DNA of 64,000 nt, from the NCBI RefSeq assembly GCF_014905175.1, contig NC_057789.1:16296876-16360875 (forward strand), in the 5' to 3' direction. This document shows positions 23,625-34,134 of this stretch, piece after piece. Every line of letters begins with the position of its first letter. Positions within the stretch are counted from its first letter, which is position 1. The position numbers were made by a program, and so were the translations under genes. This DNA is from Aphidius gifuensis. Lineage: Eukaryota > Arthropoda > Insecta > Hymenoptera > Braconidae. The notes under the pieces were generated by a model. It ran no database searches. It saw nothing but the letters and a program-made list of their open reading frames with translations, and had not been told where the DNA came from.

Positions 23625-23695
23625 TGGTGCGAACGAGCGAGACCGATACCGAGACTCGTCGAATCTCGTCTCGTCTCGTACCGCATGAAGCCCTA
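22596..23695. mobile_element. hAT-type element, 1,100 bp, 8-bp TSD
   Basis: Inverted ends AAGGGCTTCATGCGGTA and TACCGCATGAAGCCCTA, one mismatch at the first base. They are flanked by the perfect duplication attaattg (22588-22595 and 23696-23703). Subterminal zones are built from gagaccgagacc motifs in both orientations. The middle is AT-rich without an open frame. Confidence 0.88.
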
Positions 23696-23703
23696 ATTAA
23701 TTG

Positions 23704-24060
23704 TTTTTTTAACAGATTTATTTTAGATACTCATTTGTTTAACTTATTTGTTTAAAAATATTATTATAACCACCAAGTCTCATGAAAATTACCAGACATT
23801 GGTATAGCACCTGGTCGTATTTTAATTTCTACTGATTTAGGATTACCAGTACATTTGTCACATTTTTCTGATAATATTTCAATGTCATTAATTGTTTCTT
23901 GAAATCCTATACAATCTAAAATACCATCTTTACTATCTTTACGTTCACGTGGTACCACATTTCATCCACATATTGTTTATTGTTGTTTGGTATTGTGATT
24001 ATGATGTTGCTGTCGTATTATGTCAAGCACTTGAATAACCATTATCTTGTGTATTATTCG
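23704..24060 (-). pseudogene. Unknown coding-like unit, copy C
   Basis: Third and most diverged unit of the minus cluster, first in transcription sense. The frame reads VPRERKDSKDGILDCIGFQE and KCDKCTGNPKSVEIKIR, and loses the last cysteine segment. The neighbouring text gcacttgaataaccattatc matches the other units. Confidence 0.4.
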
Positions 24061-24891
24061 TTTATTTAACAGATTAATTTTAAATACTCATTATTTGATC
24101 AAAAATAATATAATAAATTATATATTTTATATAATAAAAGTTTTAACCTTAATATTCACCTTTGTCTCTTGAATCTTTCATGAAACTATTTATTTAAAAT
24201 TTTGAAACAAATTTTAAACAAACTTTTTCGTATCGTTGTCAAAGGAATAAATAAATAAAACAAAATAAAAAATAATTTAAAATTACTTACCTTCATACCG
24301 TTACTTTCGTTGCATCTATCTTTTGTTTTTTTTTTTTTTACTGCCCATTCTAAAGAAGTTTCACTTCAAAAAATCGAAAAAATTCTAAATAGCGAAGTTT
24401 TAGATAAGTACATAGTTATTTTGAATGGATACTATATTTTTTTTGTACCAAAAAGTTTTTTACATCAAAACTAACCCTTTTTATTTGAAAAATTTTTCTA
24501 TATAATCTATTTTTTTTCGGCCTGATTTTATCCGTTAATGGATTTTTCATCAAATTCGGGTTAGGATTGGATCAGGCAAGCTATTCATAGTCTGTTTACT
24601 GTTAAGGTACCTGATCCTATTCTCATGAAGAAAACTTAGTATAAAATATAAAATACCACATTCATTCATTATACTAAGTAAATTATATTATGTTCAGTCT
24701 AGATGCGGATTCAATCGAGTTTTGCTGATTAGCTCCTACTTTGAACGTTTTCTCAATCAACTAGCTGCCAACAACACAATTTAATCATTGTAACGAAATG
24801 AAGAAATGATTGACGAAATATCGTCTCGTATTGCATCACCGTATCCGTAATAATAATAATAATAGATAGAGCTTAGCTCATATATACTAAC

Positions 24892-25173
24892 CTTCGATGC
24901 CACCTAAAATTGAATATCTTGGCGGATATTGAAGATCCTGAGAACTTCTCAAAAATTTCGGTGAGAAACTTTCAAAGTCACTACAAATACTTCCACGTAT
25001 TTTAATTTGAGACAAAGACTTTTTACCTAAATTCGACTTTTCTAATCCAGGTAAAGAAGTAACAGATGTTTGAAAGTCTGACAAATTCTCTCTTGTTTCA
25101 AGATCAACTGGGAACTTGAATGGGGTGATAGGCTCTTGGTCCTCTTTGGCTGATGGAGTCACCATAAATCTGC
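24892..25173 (-). CDS. ANO8: Anoctamin-8-like, exon after the last membrane segment
   Basis: A 282-base exon with acceptor CTGAATCCAG (AG at 25175-25174) and donor CGAAG|GTTAGT. It joins in phase 1 to the transmembrane exon at 25261-25543 across an 87-bp intron, completing a Gly codon. Translation runs RFMVTPSAKEDQEPITPFKF through LPGLEKSNLGKKSLSQIKIR to PPRYSILGGIE. It is hydrophilic and proline- and serine-rich, the start of the cytoplasmic tail. The following intron is 13.8 kb and contains the hairpin-rich element, the minisatellite and the three-unit repeat locus. Confidence 0.82.
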
Positions 25174-25260
25174 CTGGATTCAGCAAATAAAAAATTTTCG
25201 ACAATCACCTAAGTGAACTTGTTTATTAAATAATTGTGAAAAATTGTGAGCCACTTTTAC

Positions 25261-25543
25261 CTATAACAGTTTGGATTTGTTGTTCAGTCGAAGAGGAATG
25301 TAACATGGCTTTCTGAGAATGGTACTCAACTTGAGTCACTTTTGTTGCCATCCAGGTGGGTAAATTAAAAACAGCGTAAGTTATCATAAATCTCATGGCC
25401 ATCAAAGCGTGCTCGAAAGCGACGATCACAATAATTTTTTTATCTGCTGACAACTTTGGAAACATGCGCTGAACTTGACTACTGAGACCAATTAAAACAC
25501 AGTTAATCAAAATTGAAGCAATTCCTATGGCCTCCATCGCGTT
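25261..25543 (-). CDS. ANO8: Anoctamin-8-like, terminal transmembrane exon
   Basis: A 283-base exon between acceptor TTTATTTTCTAG (AG at 25545-25544) and donor TTATAG|GTAAAAG. It encodes NAMEAIGIASILINCVLIGL, then SSQVQRMFPKLSADKK, a second hydrophobic stretch IIVIVAFEHALMAMRFMITY, then LPTWMATKVTQVEYHSQKA. This is the conserved last part of the anoctamin/TMEM16 fold: a transmembrane helix ending in NC-x-LIG, a short loop, and the VxxEH helix followed by the P-x-W-x-A segment. The adjoining QRPFGQRV and MEAxG motifs match anoctamin-8 better than anoctamin-10. ANO8 proteins tether endoplasmic reticulum to plasma membrane in vertebrates; that role is known of the family, not seen here. Confidence 0.92.
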
Positions 25544-25819
25544 CTAGAAAATAAATGTTAGATGCTTCTTGATACAAGTTTTCTGAATAAGAGCTAGACA
25601 CTGCACGAATATCTGCAATTTTATGGTTCAGTTGTAGAGCCTCATAAATATGTAAATGAAGTCAACTTGCTGAACAGTTTAGCTCAAAGATATTGCAGAC
25701 AATAGTTAATAGAATTATAGAGTGAAATCATAAACAAGCTTTAATTAGTAATAAGAAATAAAAAATTGGTATATTATTCATAAGAACAAAAATTCCATGG
25801 TACACTTGTAACTAACTGT

Positions 25820-26803
25820 CCCAGGTAGGAAGTGACGACGGGCACAAGCCTGGGACAAGCCTGATTACCCGGCTCTCGGGCCTGTGTCAGGCCTGTGACA
25901 CAAGCCTGTGTCAAGTCTGGAATGTTCACGATGTATTTACTGGTGTCGGACTAGTGTATCAGGCTTGGCACAGGCTTGTGTTCCCAGGCTTGACACAGTC
26001 TTGTGTTCCCAGGCTTGACACCGGCTTGCAAAAAAAATTATAAAAAAATATAAATAAACAATTATTATTAATTTATTAATTTGACATTATTATTTTTTAC
26101 GCGATACAATTTGAATTAACGATGATTATATGAACGAAAATAAACGGCGTAACGGGGGATCGATCCTAGGTCTCTCACGTGGAACTCCAATGCTCTATCA
26201 AGTCGACCACGGGGGATTCATGAAAGAGTCAGTCAAAATTTTTTATATGAATGAATTTATTCGGAAGTCAATACACAGTCCTTGTGAAAGCCTGGCACGA
26301 TAGTCAAAACCTAATAATTTTTATTTAAAATGTCTATTTACAATTTATAGATCTAATTAATTAATTTTTTTTTTTTAATTGAATATATGCACAAGTCAAG
26401 TCCCGTGTGAGGCTTGGTAAAACGGGCTTGACACAAGGCTCGTGTGAGGCCGGGGAAAACAAAAAAAACAGGCTTGACACCGGCTTGGACTATTGAGGCT
26501 CGTGTGAGGCCGGGGAAAACAAAAAACACAGGCTTGACACCGGCTTGAATTATTGAGGCCTGTGTGAGGCCGGTTGAAAACAACGGGGACAGTCTTGTGT
26601 CAAGCCTGTGTTAACGAGGCTCGTGTGAGGCCGGGGAAAACAAAAAACACAGGCTTGACACCGGCTTGAATTATTAAGGCCTGTGTGAGGCCGATTAAAG
26701 ACAACGGGGACAGTCTTGTGTCAAGCCTGTGCTCCCCAGGCTCGATACACGACCCTCGCACAAGCCTGGCACAGTTGTTCAAGCCCGAGAACTCCTACCT
26801 GGG
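25820..26803. mobile_element. Element with CCCAGGTAGGA ends and GC-rich internal repeats
   Basis: Ends CCCAGGTAGGA (25820) and TCCTACCTGGG (to 26803) are inverted. Inside, caagcctg and caggcttg motifs recur many times in both orientations. A tandem block at about 26425-26740 repeats cttgacaccggcttg and gaggctcgtgtgaggccgg. The element is notably more GC-rich than its surroundings. Minus-strand frames reading ASIIQAGVKPVFFVFPGLTR are products of the tandem repeat, not genes. Confidence 0.7.
26150..26222 (-). other. tRNA-like Pol III module
   Basis: The minus strand shows a box-A-like TGGTCGACTTGA and a box-B-like GGATCGATCC at tRNA-like spacing, inside the CCCAGGTAGGA element. The arms do not fold into a convincing tRNA. 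Confidence 0.35.
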
Positions 26804-26806
26804 GTG

Positions 26807-28130
26807 TGTTCCGGGTCGAAGCACAGATGTCTGTCAGTCCCAAACTGACCAGATTTTACTTCTTTTTATTTTTAAATAAAACTACAATAAAATTCAGTAT
26901 TTTTTAATATTACTCGGTTCTTTATGGCTACTTCGTGAAACGACAAAATTTAGAATAACATGTGACTAACAACTTGATTTTATATTTTTTCTAAAATACT
27001 TTAAACAACGATTCAATTTATGTACTTTTTTAATAGCTTTCAACAAACTCGAATATTCCCACACATTGTCAACTAATGCATAGATTTTTTGGGTAAAAAT
27101 CACGTAACAAATAAAACCATAAACTCAAGTTTCTCTTTGGTAATATTATAACATATTTTTTAAAACATTACTTGTCAAGAATTAGAGAAAATCTCACATC
27201 TGTCAAACAACTGCACTAACGTATTTTTGATACACAGAATGATCGTAAAATCGACAATAAAATAGTATATTTCGTTACAAGTGCCCACTCAGAGAGTGTG
27301 CTCTCCACGAATTTGGGTGGCAAGCACGAGCCTTGGCGAGTGTTTCCCCTCCAAATGAGTTGTGAGCGGGCTCTCTGATTGGGCACATGTAACGAACCAT
27401 ATTTTATGTTACTAGGGACAGTGGTAATAATGTGTGAATTTCTAAAAAGCGCACTACCCCTCTTGCGCTTTGGAAATTCACACATTGTTCTCACTGCCCT
27501 TGTAACATAAAAGTAGATTTATAACTATTTAAAATAAAATAAATTCATGAAAACGTCTTGGACTTTCCGGTCGTAATATCTATATTTTTTTGTTTATACA
27601 TGGTACTTTTATGCCACCCTTTGGACCACACAAGGCCCAATTTTATGTCTAAAAATCCCACCACCTACACCTAGTTTTTTACCCTCTCTTGAACTAATTT
27701 TTGACCAATTAAAACTAATTTTTTAACTAAGTACACACCCATTTTTTGGACTTAACAATTTTCAACAAACTGAGAAATCAGTTGCTCTTCAACACTCGTT
27801 TACGTAACATCTCTAATTAATATTGATTCGCGTACAACGGGATTTCTTTATACTTACAATATAAAATAGTAGTGTCTGTCCATGACAACACTTTTTTAGA
27901 GTCAACTCAATATACAATATACAATACAATTAATTATAATTTTAGTGAAATAATAAAGTGAATATATTAATAGAATTTAAGCCACAGTGTTTGGATTTAT
28001 TTAAAGTGTTATTCCTAATATTTCAATTTACAACCTATCCTCCACATCCTTTGATAGCCCTGTATCAAACATAAGGCCTTACAACCCTTGTGAAATTATC
28101 GTGGTATATTTGGATACGTGGTGCGATACA
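26807..28130 (+). mobile_element. Solo LTR, copy 2, carrying a MITE insertion
   Basis: Same LTR as 19351-20377, starting TGTTCCGGGTCGAAGC and ending GGTGCGATACA. It is longer because the double-hairpin MITE (27266-27512) sits inside it, and copy 1 also lacks a short stretch seen here near 27005-27050. It abuts the right end of the CCCAGGTAGGA element. The flanking pentamers gggtg and ctgtg match only partly. Confidence 0.78.
27266..27512. mobile_element. Double-hairpin MITE, copy 2
   Basis: Second copy of the element at 7033-7256, inserted in an LTR whose two other copies run uninterrupted through aataaaaaagtaaattt. It has the same two consecutive palindromes, which shows that both hairpins move as one unit. 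Confidence 0.82.
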
Positions 28131-29965
28131 CTGTGTCTATCTTTAAAAAATATATTGTTTCCGATCTTGAACGTACTGTTGAGCGTATTGAGAAATAATG
28201 AAAAGAGTTATTGACAAACTTCATGGAATAATTGCTAAAGCAAGTACAGTAAAACTATTATCCCCAAACCATCACTCTGAATACACGATCCATTCAAAAC
28301 CTCAGACTTTGCTTTTATAAGCATCAATGAATTCTGAGTATACGAGGAAAAACTTTCGTGTATGAACAAGATAACATTGTTCAATTTACGAGTTTAGATA
28401 TATTGATTTATATTAACACATATACTGTCCCATTTTAATCAGGCAATCGAATTTTTTGAAAAATAACTCTCAACTTAAAAAATGATTCAAGTAAAAGTTG
28501 TAGGATTTGGGGGAAAATACCAAAAAAAAAAAGTTGAAAAACTAAATATAATATAAAACTAAAAATTTAGTAACGGCTGCATTCTCTTTGAAAAATGAAA
28601 ATTTTCAAAACTCCAGTGGGAGGACGCGTTAACTCCGAAATTATAATTTCTATTTATTATTTAATAATGAATTGTAATATAATAATTTATTATATTACAA
28701 TTATTCGTTATATTAAATTTATTTATAAAACTTTAACCTTAAACTTTCAAAAAACAGGATCAATACAAAATAATAAATAAACCAAATTGATTCCTAGAAT
28801 TGTTGAGTGCTACCATCTGCCATTTAAAAAAAAAAATCTAATGGTAAAAATGAGTGGGTATTATGCTCTACAGTCACAAGTGCGCATGCGTACGGCAAAA
28901 AAATGATGAAAAAAAAAAATAATGATTGTTTAAATCTTCATTAATTGTTTAAATAATTAACTAAAAAAATCTCATATTATAGTCAAAAAATTTGTTAGAA
29001 AATTTTCTACAAGCTGTCAAGCCAAATCAGCTCATTGAATGATTTCTTTGTGGTTCTTTTTATTTTATAAACTACTCACTTTGATATTTTTTATAAACAA
29101 TCGCTAATTATAAAAAAACTAATTGTTGAAAAAAGTTTGAGTATGGCTCTGGTTGTAGATTTTTTGACGAGGAATCCATTAAAACTAAAATAAAACCTCT
29201 TAGTTAATTTTTAAAAAAGTTATGTCTGTTCCAAAAAAATATCGTTTCAGTTTTTCTTGAATAAACAAACGAATTCGATTTTAAAAAATATAAACTTTTT
29301 TTAATTATCTTTATTTCATTATTTACTGTTATCTGTGGAATTTTCGCATCCATGATTTTTTCTTAGTTTTCTTAATATTTCGCTTCGAAGATTTTGTTAC
29401 ATTTTCTTTCGTCATTTGTAAACTCAATAATTACCCGAAAAATTTCAATTTTATCAGAGGCTCTAGAGCTCATCGAGATCTTTAATTTAAGCCTAATACG
29501 AATAATCTAGCTTAATTATTATGGAAGCTATGAGCGGTATTCATAAAACATATAGTGAAAACAAAACTATGGTGGGACGCTTCGCGTCTATCCCACCTCC
29601 GTAAAAAAAAAAAATTTAAACAAAAAGTGTTAGTTTTCATGCAAACAATTATTTGGTGCCAAGAAATATTTAGAATTTATTCGAAAAAAACTATTTTTAT
29701 ATCTCAAAATCTCCCCCATTTAAAGGTTTTTTTATTTTTTTCTTGCCGAGGCTAAGAGCCATAATGCTCAACCTCCGTATTGAATTCACAAATGGAGAAT
29801 CAAATAAGTTTCATAATTCACGATCTAATCAAGATAAAGACCTCGTAATGAGCTTAAATTATGCATCTCGAAAAACTTGATCACCCGCAAATGTTTTTTT
29901 TATCATCTTCAATATTTTTTTAGAAAAAAAAACATTCAAATTGAAAAAAAAAAGGAATAAAAACA
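28131..29965. other. Non-coding stretch with decayed coding-like traces
   Basis: A broken plus-strand frame near 28140-28400 (FKKYIVSDLERTVERIEK, then stops, later RGKTFVYEQDNIVQFTSLD) looks like a relic of an unidentified protein. The rest holds a family shared with 46817-47530 (ggctaagagccat near 29750) and poly-A tracts. No intact gene. Confidence 0.3.
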
Positions 29966-30347
29966 AAACATAAATTTACGATTTATGTCCTCAAAAAGCT
30001 TCAATTGTTAATTACCTGTTTATTCATCATACCTTTAATAATCAAAAGACGTTAAATTTCTAAAAAAATGTCAAAATTTTGAAGTATAAAGTTGAATAAT
30101 TTGCTGGATAAAAAAAAAAATTAGGCGCTGTTTTCATTATCATATTATTATTACCATGTATCGAAATAGCGCCTAATTTTTTTAAAATTTTTTTCTTTAT
30201 CCAGCAAATCATTCAACTTTATACTTCAAAATTTTGACATTTTTTTAGATATTTCACGTCTTTTGATTATTAAAGGTATGATGAATGAACAGGTAATTAA
30301 AAATTTAGGCTTTTTGAGGACATAAATTGTAAATTTATGTTTTGTTT
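29966..30347. mobile_element. Palindromic MITE
   Basis: Inverted arms from aaaacataaatttacgat to gtaaatttatgttttg. Inner pairs are aaaattttgaagtataaag with ctttatacttcaaaatttt and taggcgct with agcgccta, centred near 30155. No open frame. It is within the 5.3-kb anoctamin intron. Confidence 0.8.
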
Positions 30348-30882
30348 TTATTTTACTTTTTTTGTTTAAACTAATAATGAATTATATTTGTAATTCGTCT
30401 ACTTCAAATTAGCCGTGAATACCATAATAAATAATAAATAATAATCGAATACTAATTTTCTTGAATATAAAAATTAAGACGTGTATATATTTGTATGATT
30501 TGAATAAAAAGAAAAAAAAAACAAATTCTGCTATACCATCAATGATAAATAACTAACACATGCGGTTGCATAAACACATGTATATGCCTGAAGAGAAAAA
30601 TTCAGGAGAAGGGATAGAAGCAGGGTATGGCGCGACATCTACCGAGTCTCTTGGTAAGATATTTAATTTTTTTATCGAAAACTATTAAAGGTAAAGAAAA
30701 AAACCCACATATCCTATAATAAAACTTTTCAAGGACTTTCGATTGAACGTACTCATTGAGCAGATACTACGTCACTTATTTTATTAGGATATTGTCAATC
30801 CTAAAATTAAGAATTCAATTACGTTTGTGAAAAATTCGATTTGTAACGAAATAAATTACTAATAGATCTATATTTTCCTTAC

Positions 30883-31080
30883 CTGCCAAAAACCAATTCT
30901 TGATACGCGTTGGCCGAATGGCCGTTGTGAAAGAAAGCATATTTGGAATGAATCTCCAGATATTTCGACAAGATTACCCAATAACGCTGTAGCTGCCGCA
31001 AGTGGAAGTGCTGATGAAAATAGAGACACATAACCAAGTTGTAACAGCTTCTCGAGGTGTTCTAAAAAAGCACCGTCAGT
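30883..31080 (-). CDS. ANO8: Anoctamin-8-like exon, first one found in the window
   Basis: A 198-base exon of exactly 66 codons, acceptor TTATTTATAG (AG at 31082-31081), donor TGGCAG|GTAAGG, phase 0 at both ends. It reads TDGAFLEHLEKLLQLGYVSL, FSSALPLAAATALLGNLVEI and finally QRPFGQRVSRIGFWQ. The pattern F-x(n)-L-x-GYV-x-LFSSA-x-PLAA, then N-x-x-EI and the RPF-x-QRV-x-x-IG-x-WQ segment, is a signature of the anoctamin core close to the calcium/ion groove. It splices on to NAMEAIGIA at 25543. All exons encoding the N-terminal domain and the first membrane helices are missing from the window above this point, so the upstream intron probably exceeds 30 kb or the gene is incomplete here. Confidence 0.92.
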
Positions 31081-31316
31081 CTATAAATAATAATAATAAT
31101 CATGATAATAATAATAATAAAAATAATAAAGACTAGACAGGTATACCGACTAAGGTTACGAGCATTCAAAAATACTATTATACTGTAAAAAAACATTTCT
31201 GCAAAATAGAATCTTTTGTCTAGGAAAAAAAAACATTTGAAAGAAATAAAAAGCGGTTTGATTGAAGAAAAAAATATGTCTTCTTGATAACAAAAAAAAT
31301 CCTCGACTATATATTT

Positions 31317-32070
31317 TAAGTGTTCCGTAGGACACTTATGTTTTCACTTTTCGTGTGACTTTTTGTTATTTCTCGATAAAAATAAAAGTTATGAATCGAA
31401 TTGGCTTCTACGAAGCCCATTAGGTTCCATTTTTTTTCCCAAAGGCAATCATCATATTTATATTCAATTTTTGACCATTATCAGTTATGATAGTGCCATT
31501 TTTCTACAGGGCCCAATTTCAGATATTGACGGATCGGATCCGGCAATGATTCAATCAACGACGCTTCATCTGTAGACTCTACGATACTTTTTTGAAATTT
31601 TTTGGTCGTTTATTTTTTTTTTTTATTAAACAAAATATAGCGTCAGAATTTGTTTTTGCAAGATATTTTTTGAACCACCGAACCGAATTAGTTGATGTTA
31701 AATGGAATTTATGTTTTTTTTTTTCCCCAAAAGCAATCATCATATTTATTTTCAATTTTTGGGCCTTATTAGATTTAATACCCGCATTTTTCGATAGGGC
31801 CCAATTCCAAATATTGACGGATCGATTCCGGCGATGTTTCAATCGATGACGCTTCATCTGTAGACTCTACGATATTTTTTTGAAATTTTTTGGTCATTTA
31901 TTTTTTTTTTTATTAAACAACAGAAATAAACAACATTAGAAAATAAAACGAAACAAAAAAAATAGTCATTTATTTTACAATAAAATGAAAAAACAAATCA
32001 AACGACAAGAAAAAAAATAAAAAATCCTACGGAACACTTAGGGTGCACCTTGGGGGACTTGACTATATTT
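31317..32070. mobile_element. GTGTTCCGTA element, copy 1, with internal ~290-bp tandem repeat
   Basis: Begins agtgttccgtaggacactta and ends gggtgcaccttgggggactt. It interrupts the palindrome arm, whose text gactatatatttt is found on both sides. Inside, atctgtagactctacgata and aaatattgacggatcg recur about 290 bases apart. A related copy is at 49033-49675. Short open frames here come from the tandem repeat. Confidence 0.7.
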
Positions 32071-32744
32071 TTTAGGTTCAATTCGAGTATTAGAAACATC
32101 AAATACAGTAAAAATAAGTTTATTTCAAACGACTAATATCCTTCATTTGAAACAATTGCAGGAATTGAATTAATTTTTTTTTATATAAATATGTTTGTCT
32201 TGAAAAGAAACAAAAGTGTCTAAATTTTAGGCAATGTCGTCTTGCTTTATAACATACTTGGTTTTATTAAAAATAATATTGTCTAAATTTTAGACAATGC
32301 CGTCTTGCTTTATACCAGATTTGGTTTGTAGTAAAACAAAATTGTTTAAATTTTAGACAATATTACGTCTTGCCTTATAACAGATTTTGACACTTTTTGT
32401 CTTGATGTCAATACTTGTACGCCTTGATTTATGAATGGAGTCCCTCAATTTTATATACAATTTGTCTCCTTACATGCAATAATATTCTTGAATAGAAATA
32501 ATAACATTCTTTTTTCATGGACACATATTGCCTCGAATCAATACTTAATTTTTTTTTTTCAAGACTTTATTTTTCTAAATTAAAAGCAATAATAGAATAA
32601 CTCAAGACGTGAAAAGATATTTTAAAAGTTTAATAATAAAAAAAAAAAAAAAATTATATTTTTTATTGTTAATTAGTCTTTATTATATTGATGTCTATTT
32701 ATATGCCTACTTATCATGAAGAACCTAAACCTATTTTTTTGTCT

Positions 32745-32812
32745 TAACCGGGAACCGAACGTACTATCTTCTAATTTCTAAACGCATATCTTAGCCCGCG
32801 CGGCCATCGCAA
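32745..32812 (-). other. tRNA-like Pol III module
   Basis: Minus strand: box-A-like TGGCCGCGCGGGCTAAG and box-B-like CGTTCGGTTCCC, resembling the head of class II tRNA (Leu/Ser)-derived elements. The acceptor stem cannot be closed. It sits in the loop region of the large palindrome. Confidence 0.4.
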
Positions 32813-33381
32813 GATTATAATTTTAATGTGATTTTTGTAAACTTGAAGTACACGTTGGCTAACATAGAATAAATTTGCAAAGTCTTGTAATAAAAAAATT
32901 TTAATTATATTTTATTGAACAAAAGCAAGAAGAATATTGTCTAAAATTTAGACAATTTTGTTTTCAGGGAAACAAAATCTGTTATAAGGCAAGACGTAAT
33001 ATTGTCTAAAATTTAGACAATTTTGTTTCACTACAAACCAAATTTGTTATAAAGCAAGACGACATTCTCTAAAATTTAGACAATATTGTTTTCAATAAAA
33101 CCAAGTATGTTATAAAGCAAGACGACATTGCCTAAAATTTAGACACTTTTGTTTCTTTTCAAGACAAACATATTCATATAAAAAAAAATTAATTCAATTC
33201 CTGCAATTGTTTCAAATGAAGGATATTAGTCGTTTCAAATAAAATTATTTTTACTGTGGTTGATGTTTCTAATACTTGAATTGAACCTAAAAAATATATA
33301 GTCGAGGATTTTTTTTGTTATCAAGAAGACATATTTTTTTCTTCAATCAAACCGCTTTTTATTTCTTTCAAATGTTTTTGA

Positions 33382-33868
33382 TGTGTAAACATCTTTATGC
33401 GCGGGTTGGGTATGGAGTAAAAGGAAAAAAATTGAGTTTAGACGTCAGATCCGGTAACGGATCTGGGCAGGACTCCATTTTCTGTCAGTCTACATTGCGC
33501 CATGCAGCGCCATGGTAATCGGTCGGTAACCGTTACCATCAGACGTTCTGTAGTATAGATGAATTTAAATGCGAGTATTTATATATTTATTTATTTATTG
33601 TTATAGATATACCGTTGTATATATTAATATACAAGTATTTTATTTGTATATATTGGTCATGCTTGTATTTGTTAGGCGAAGTAAAGTTCATATTGTACAT
33701 ATATATGTATACATGCATATGCAAGTATTTTTCATTTACATTAATTTACAAGATTAATATTGTAAGATTAGTATATTAATATACTATTGTTTATATAAAA
33801 TAATATTTCCTAAACTTAGAACAAAATATTGAATTATTATACAATAATGACTAATTTCATGTTTTAAA
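33382..33868. repeat. Dispersed repeat shared (inverted) with 54335-54530
   Basis: gatgtgtaaacatcttt, tgcgcgggt and gtaaccgttaccat appear here. Their complements appear in the same order at 54340-54510. The part after 33550 is AT-rich without a recognisable feature. Confidence 0.5.
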
Positions 33869-34134
33869 AAAAGAGAAATAGACATTGATGTGTTAGTTTG
33901 AAAAAGAAAATTATTATTGTAATTGTACAATAATTTTACAATATAATTTATTTGAACTTTTTTAATTTTTTTTTTAGTGAATGAAAAAAAGGTACTTTTC
34001 GGTTTAAAAAATAATTTTTCATTTAAACTAAAAAGTACCTTTTTTTTAATAAGTATAATATATTACGTATAAAAAAACACAGTGATATTCAAAGTTTCAA
34101 TATCGATATTATGAGGATCTAACTATGTATTATA

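Larger units (their letters stand above)
17930..24400 (-). repeat. Inverted-duplicated three-unit locus, minus copy
   Basis: Once the four inserted elements are removed, this stretch is a minus-strand version of 45010-46815. It has the same leader (gtttcacttc near 24365 and a gtaagtaattttaa donor-like site near 24290), three copies of an approximately 310-340 base unit, and the same tail (gacaagcacgatcataacaa near 18265, then cacacatgatgaagcatcatc-like text near 18025) up to a poly-T at about 17935. Insertions are at 18351-19034, 19351-20377, 20477-22311 and 22596-23695. Each interrupts a sequence still intact in the plus copy, which confirms their borders. Confidence 0.75.
31227..33381. mobile_element. 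Large palindromic element with nested insertion
   Basis: Outer arms catttgaaagaaataaaaag (31227) and ctttttatttctttcaaatg (to about 33378) pair. Inner arms share repeated blocks in which ctaaattttagacaat alternates with gtcttgctttataac and its complement gcaagacgtaatattgtc. The centre is near 32650. The left arm is interrupted by a 0.75-kb element at 31317-32070. The whole sits in a copy of the dispersed family bounded by tgtctaggaaa and gatgtgtaaacatct. Confidence 0.75.

Noticed and set aside
26353..26583. ORFs reading ASIIQAGVKPVFFVFPGLTR in series
   Set aside because: Product of the GC-rich tandem repeat inside the CCCAGGTAGGA element; the peptide repeats exactly with the DNA.
27216..27494. 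92-codon ORF with MRTMCEFPKRKRGSALF
   Set aside because: Lies across the double-hairpin MITE inside an LTR; the same peptide appears at the other MITE copy.
31579..31857. Overlapping ORFs on both strands, ~90 codons
   Set aside because: Both arise from the internal tandem repeat of the GTGTTCCGTA element.
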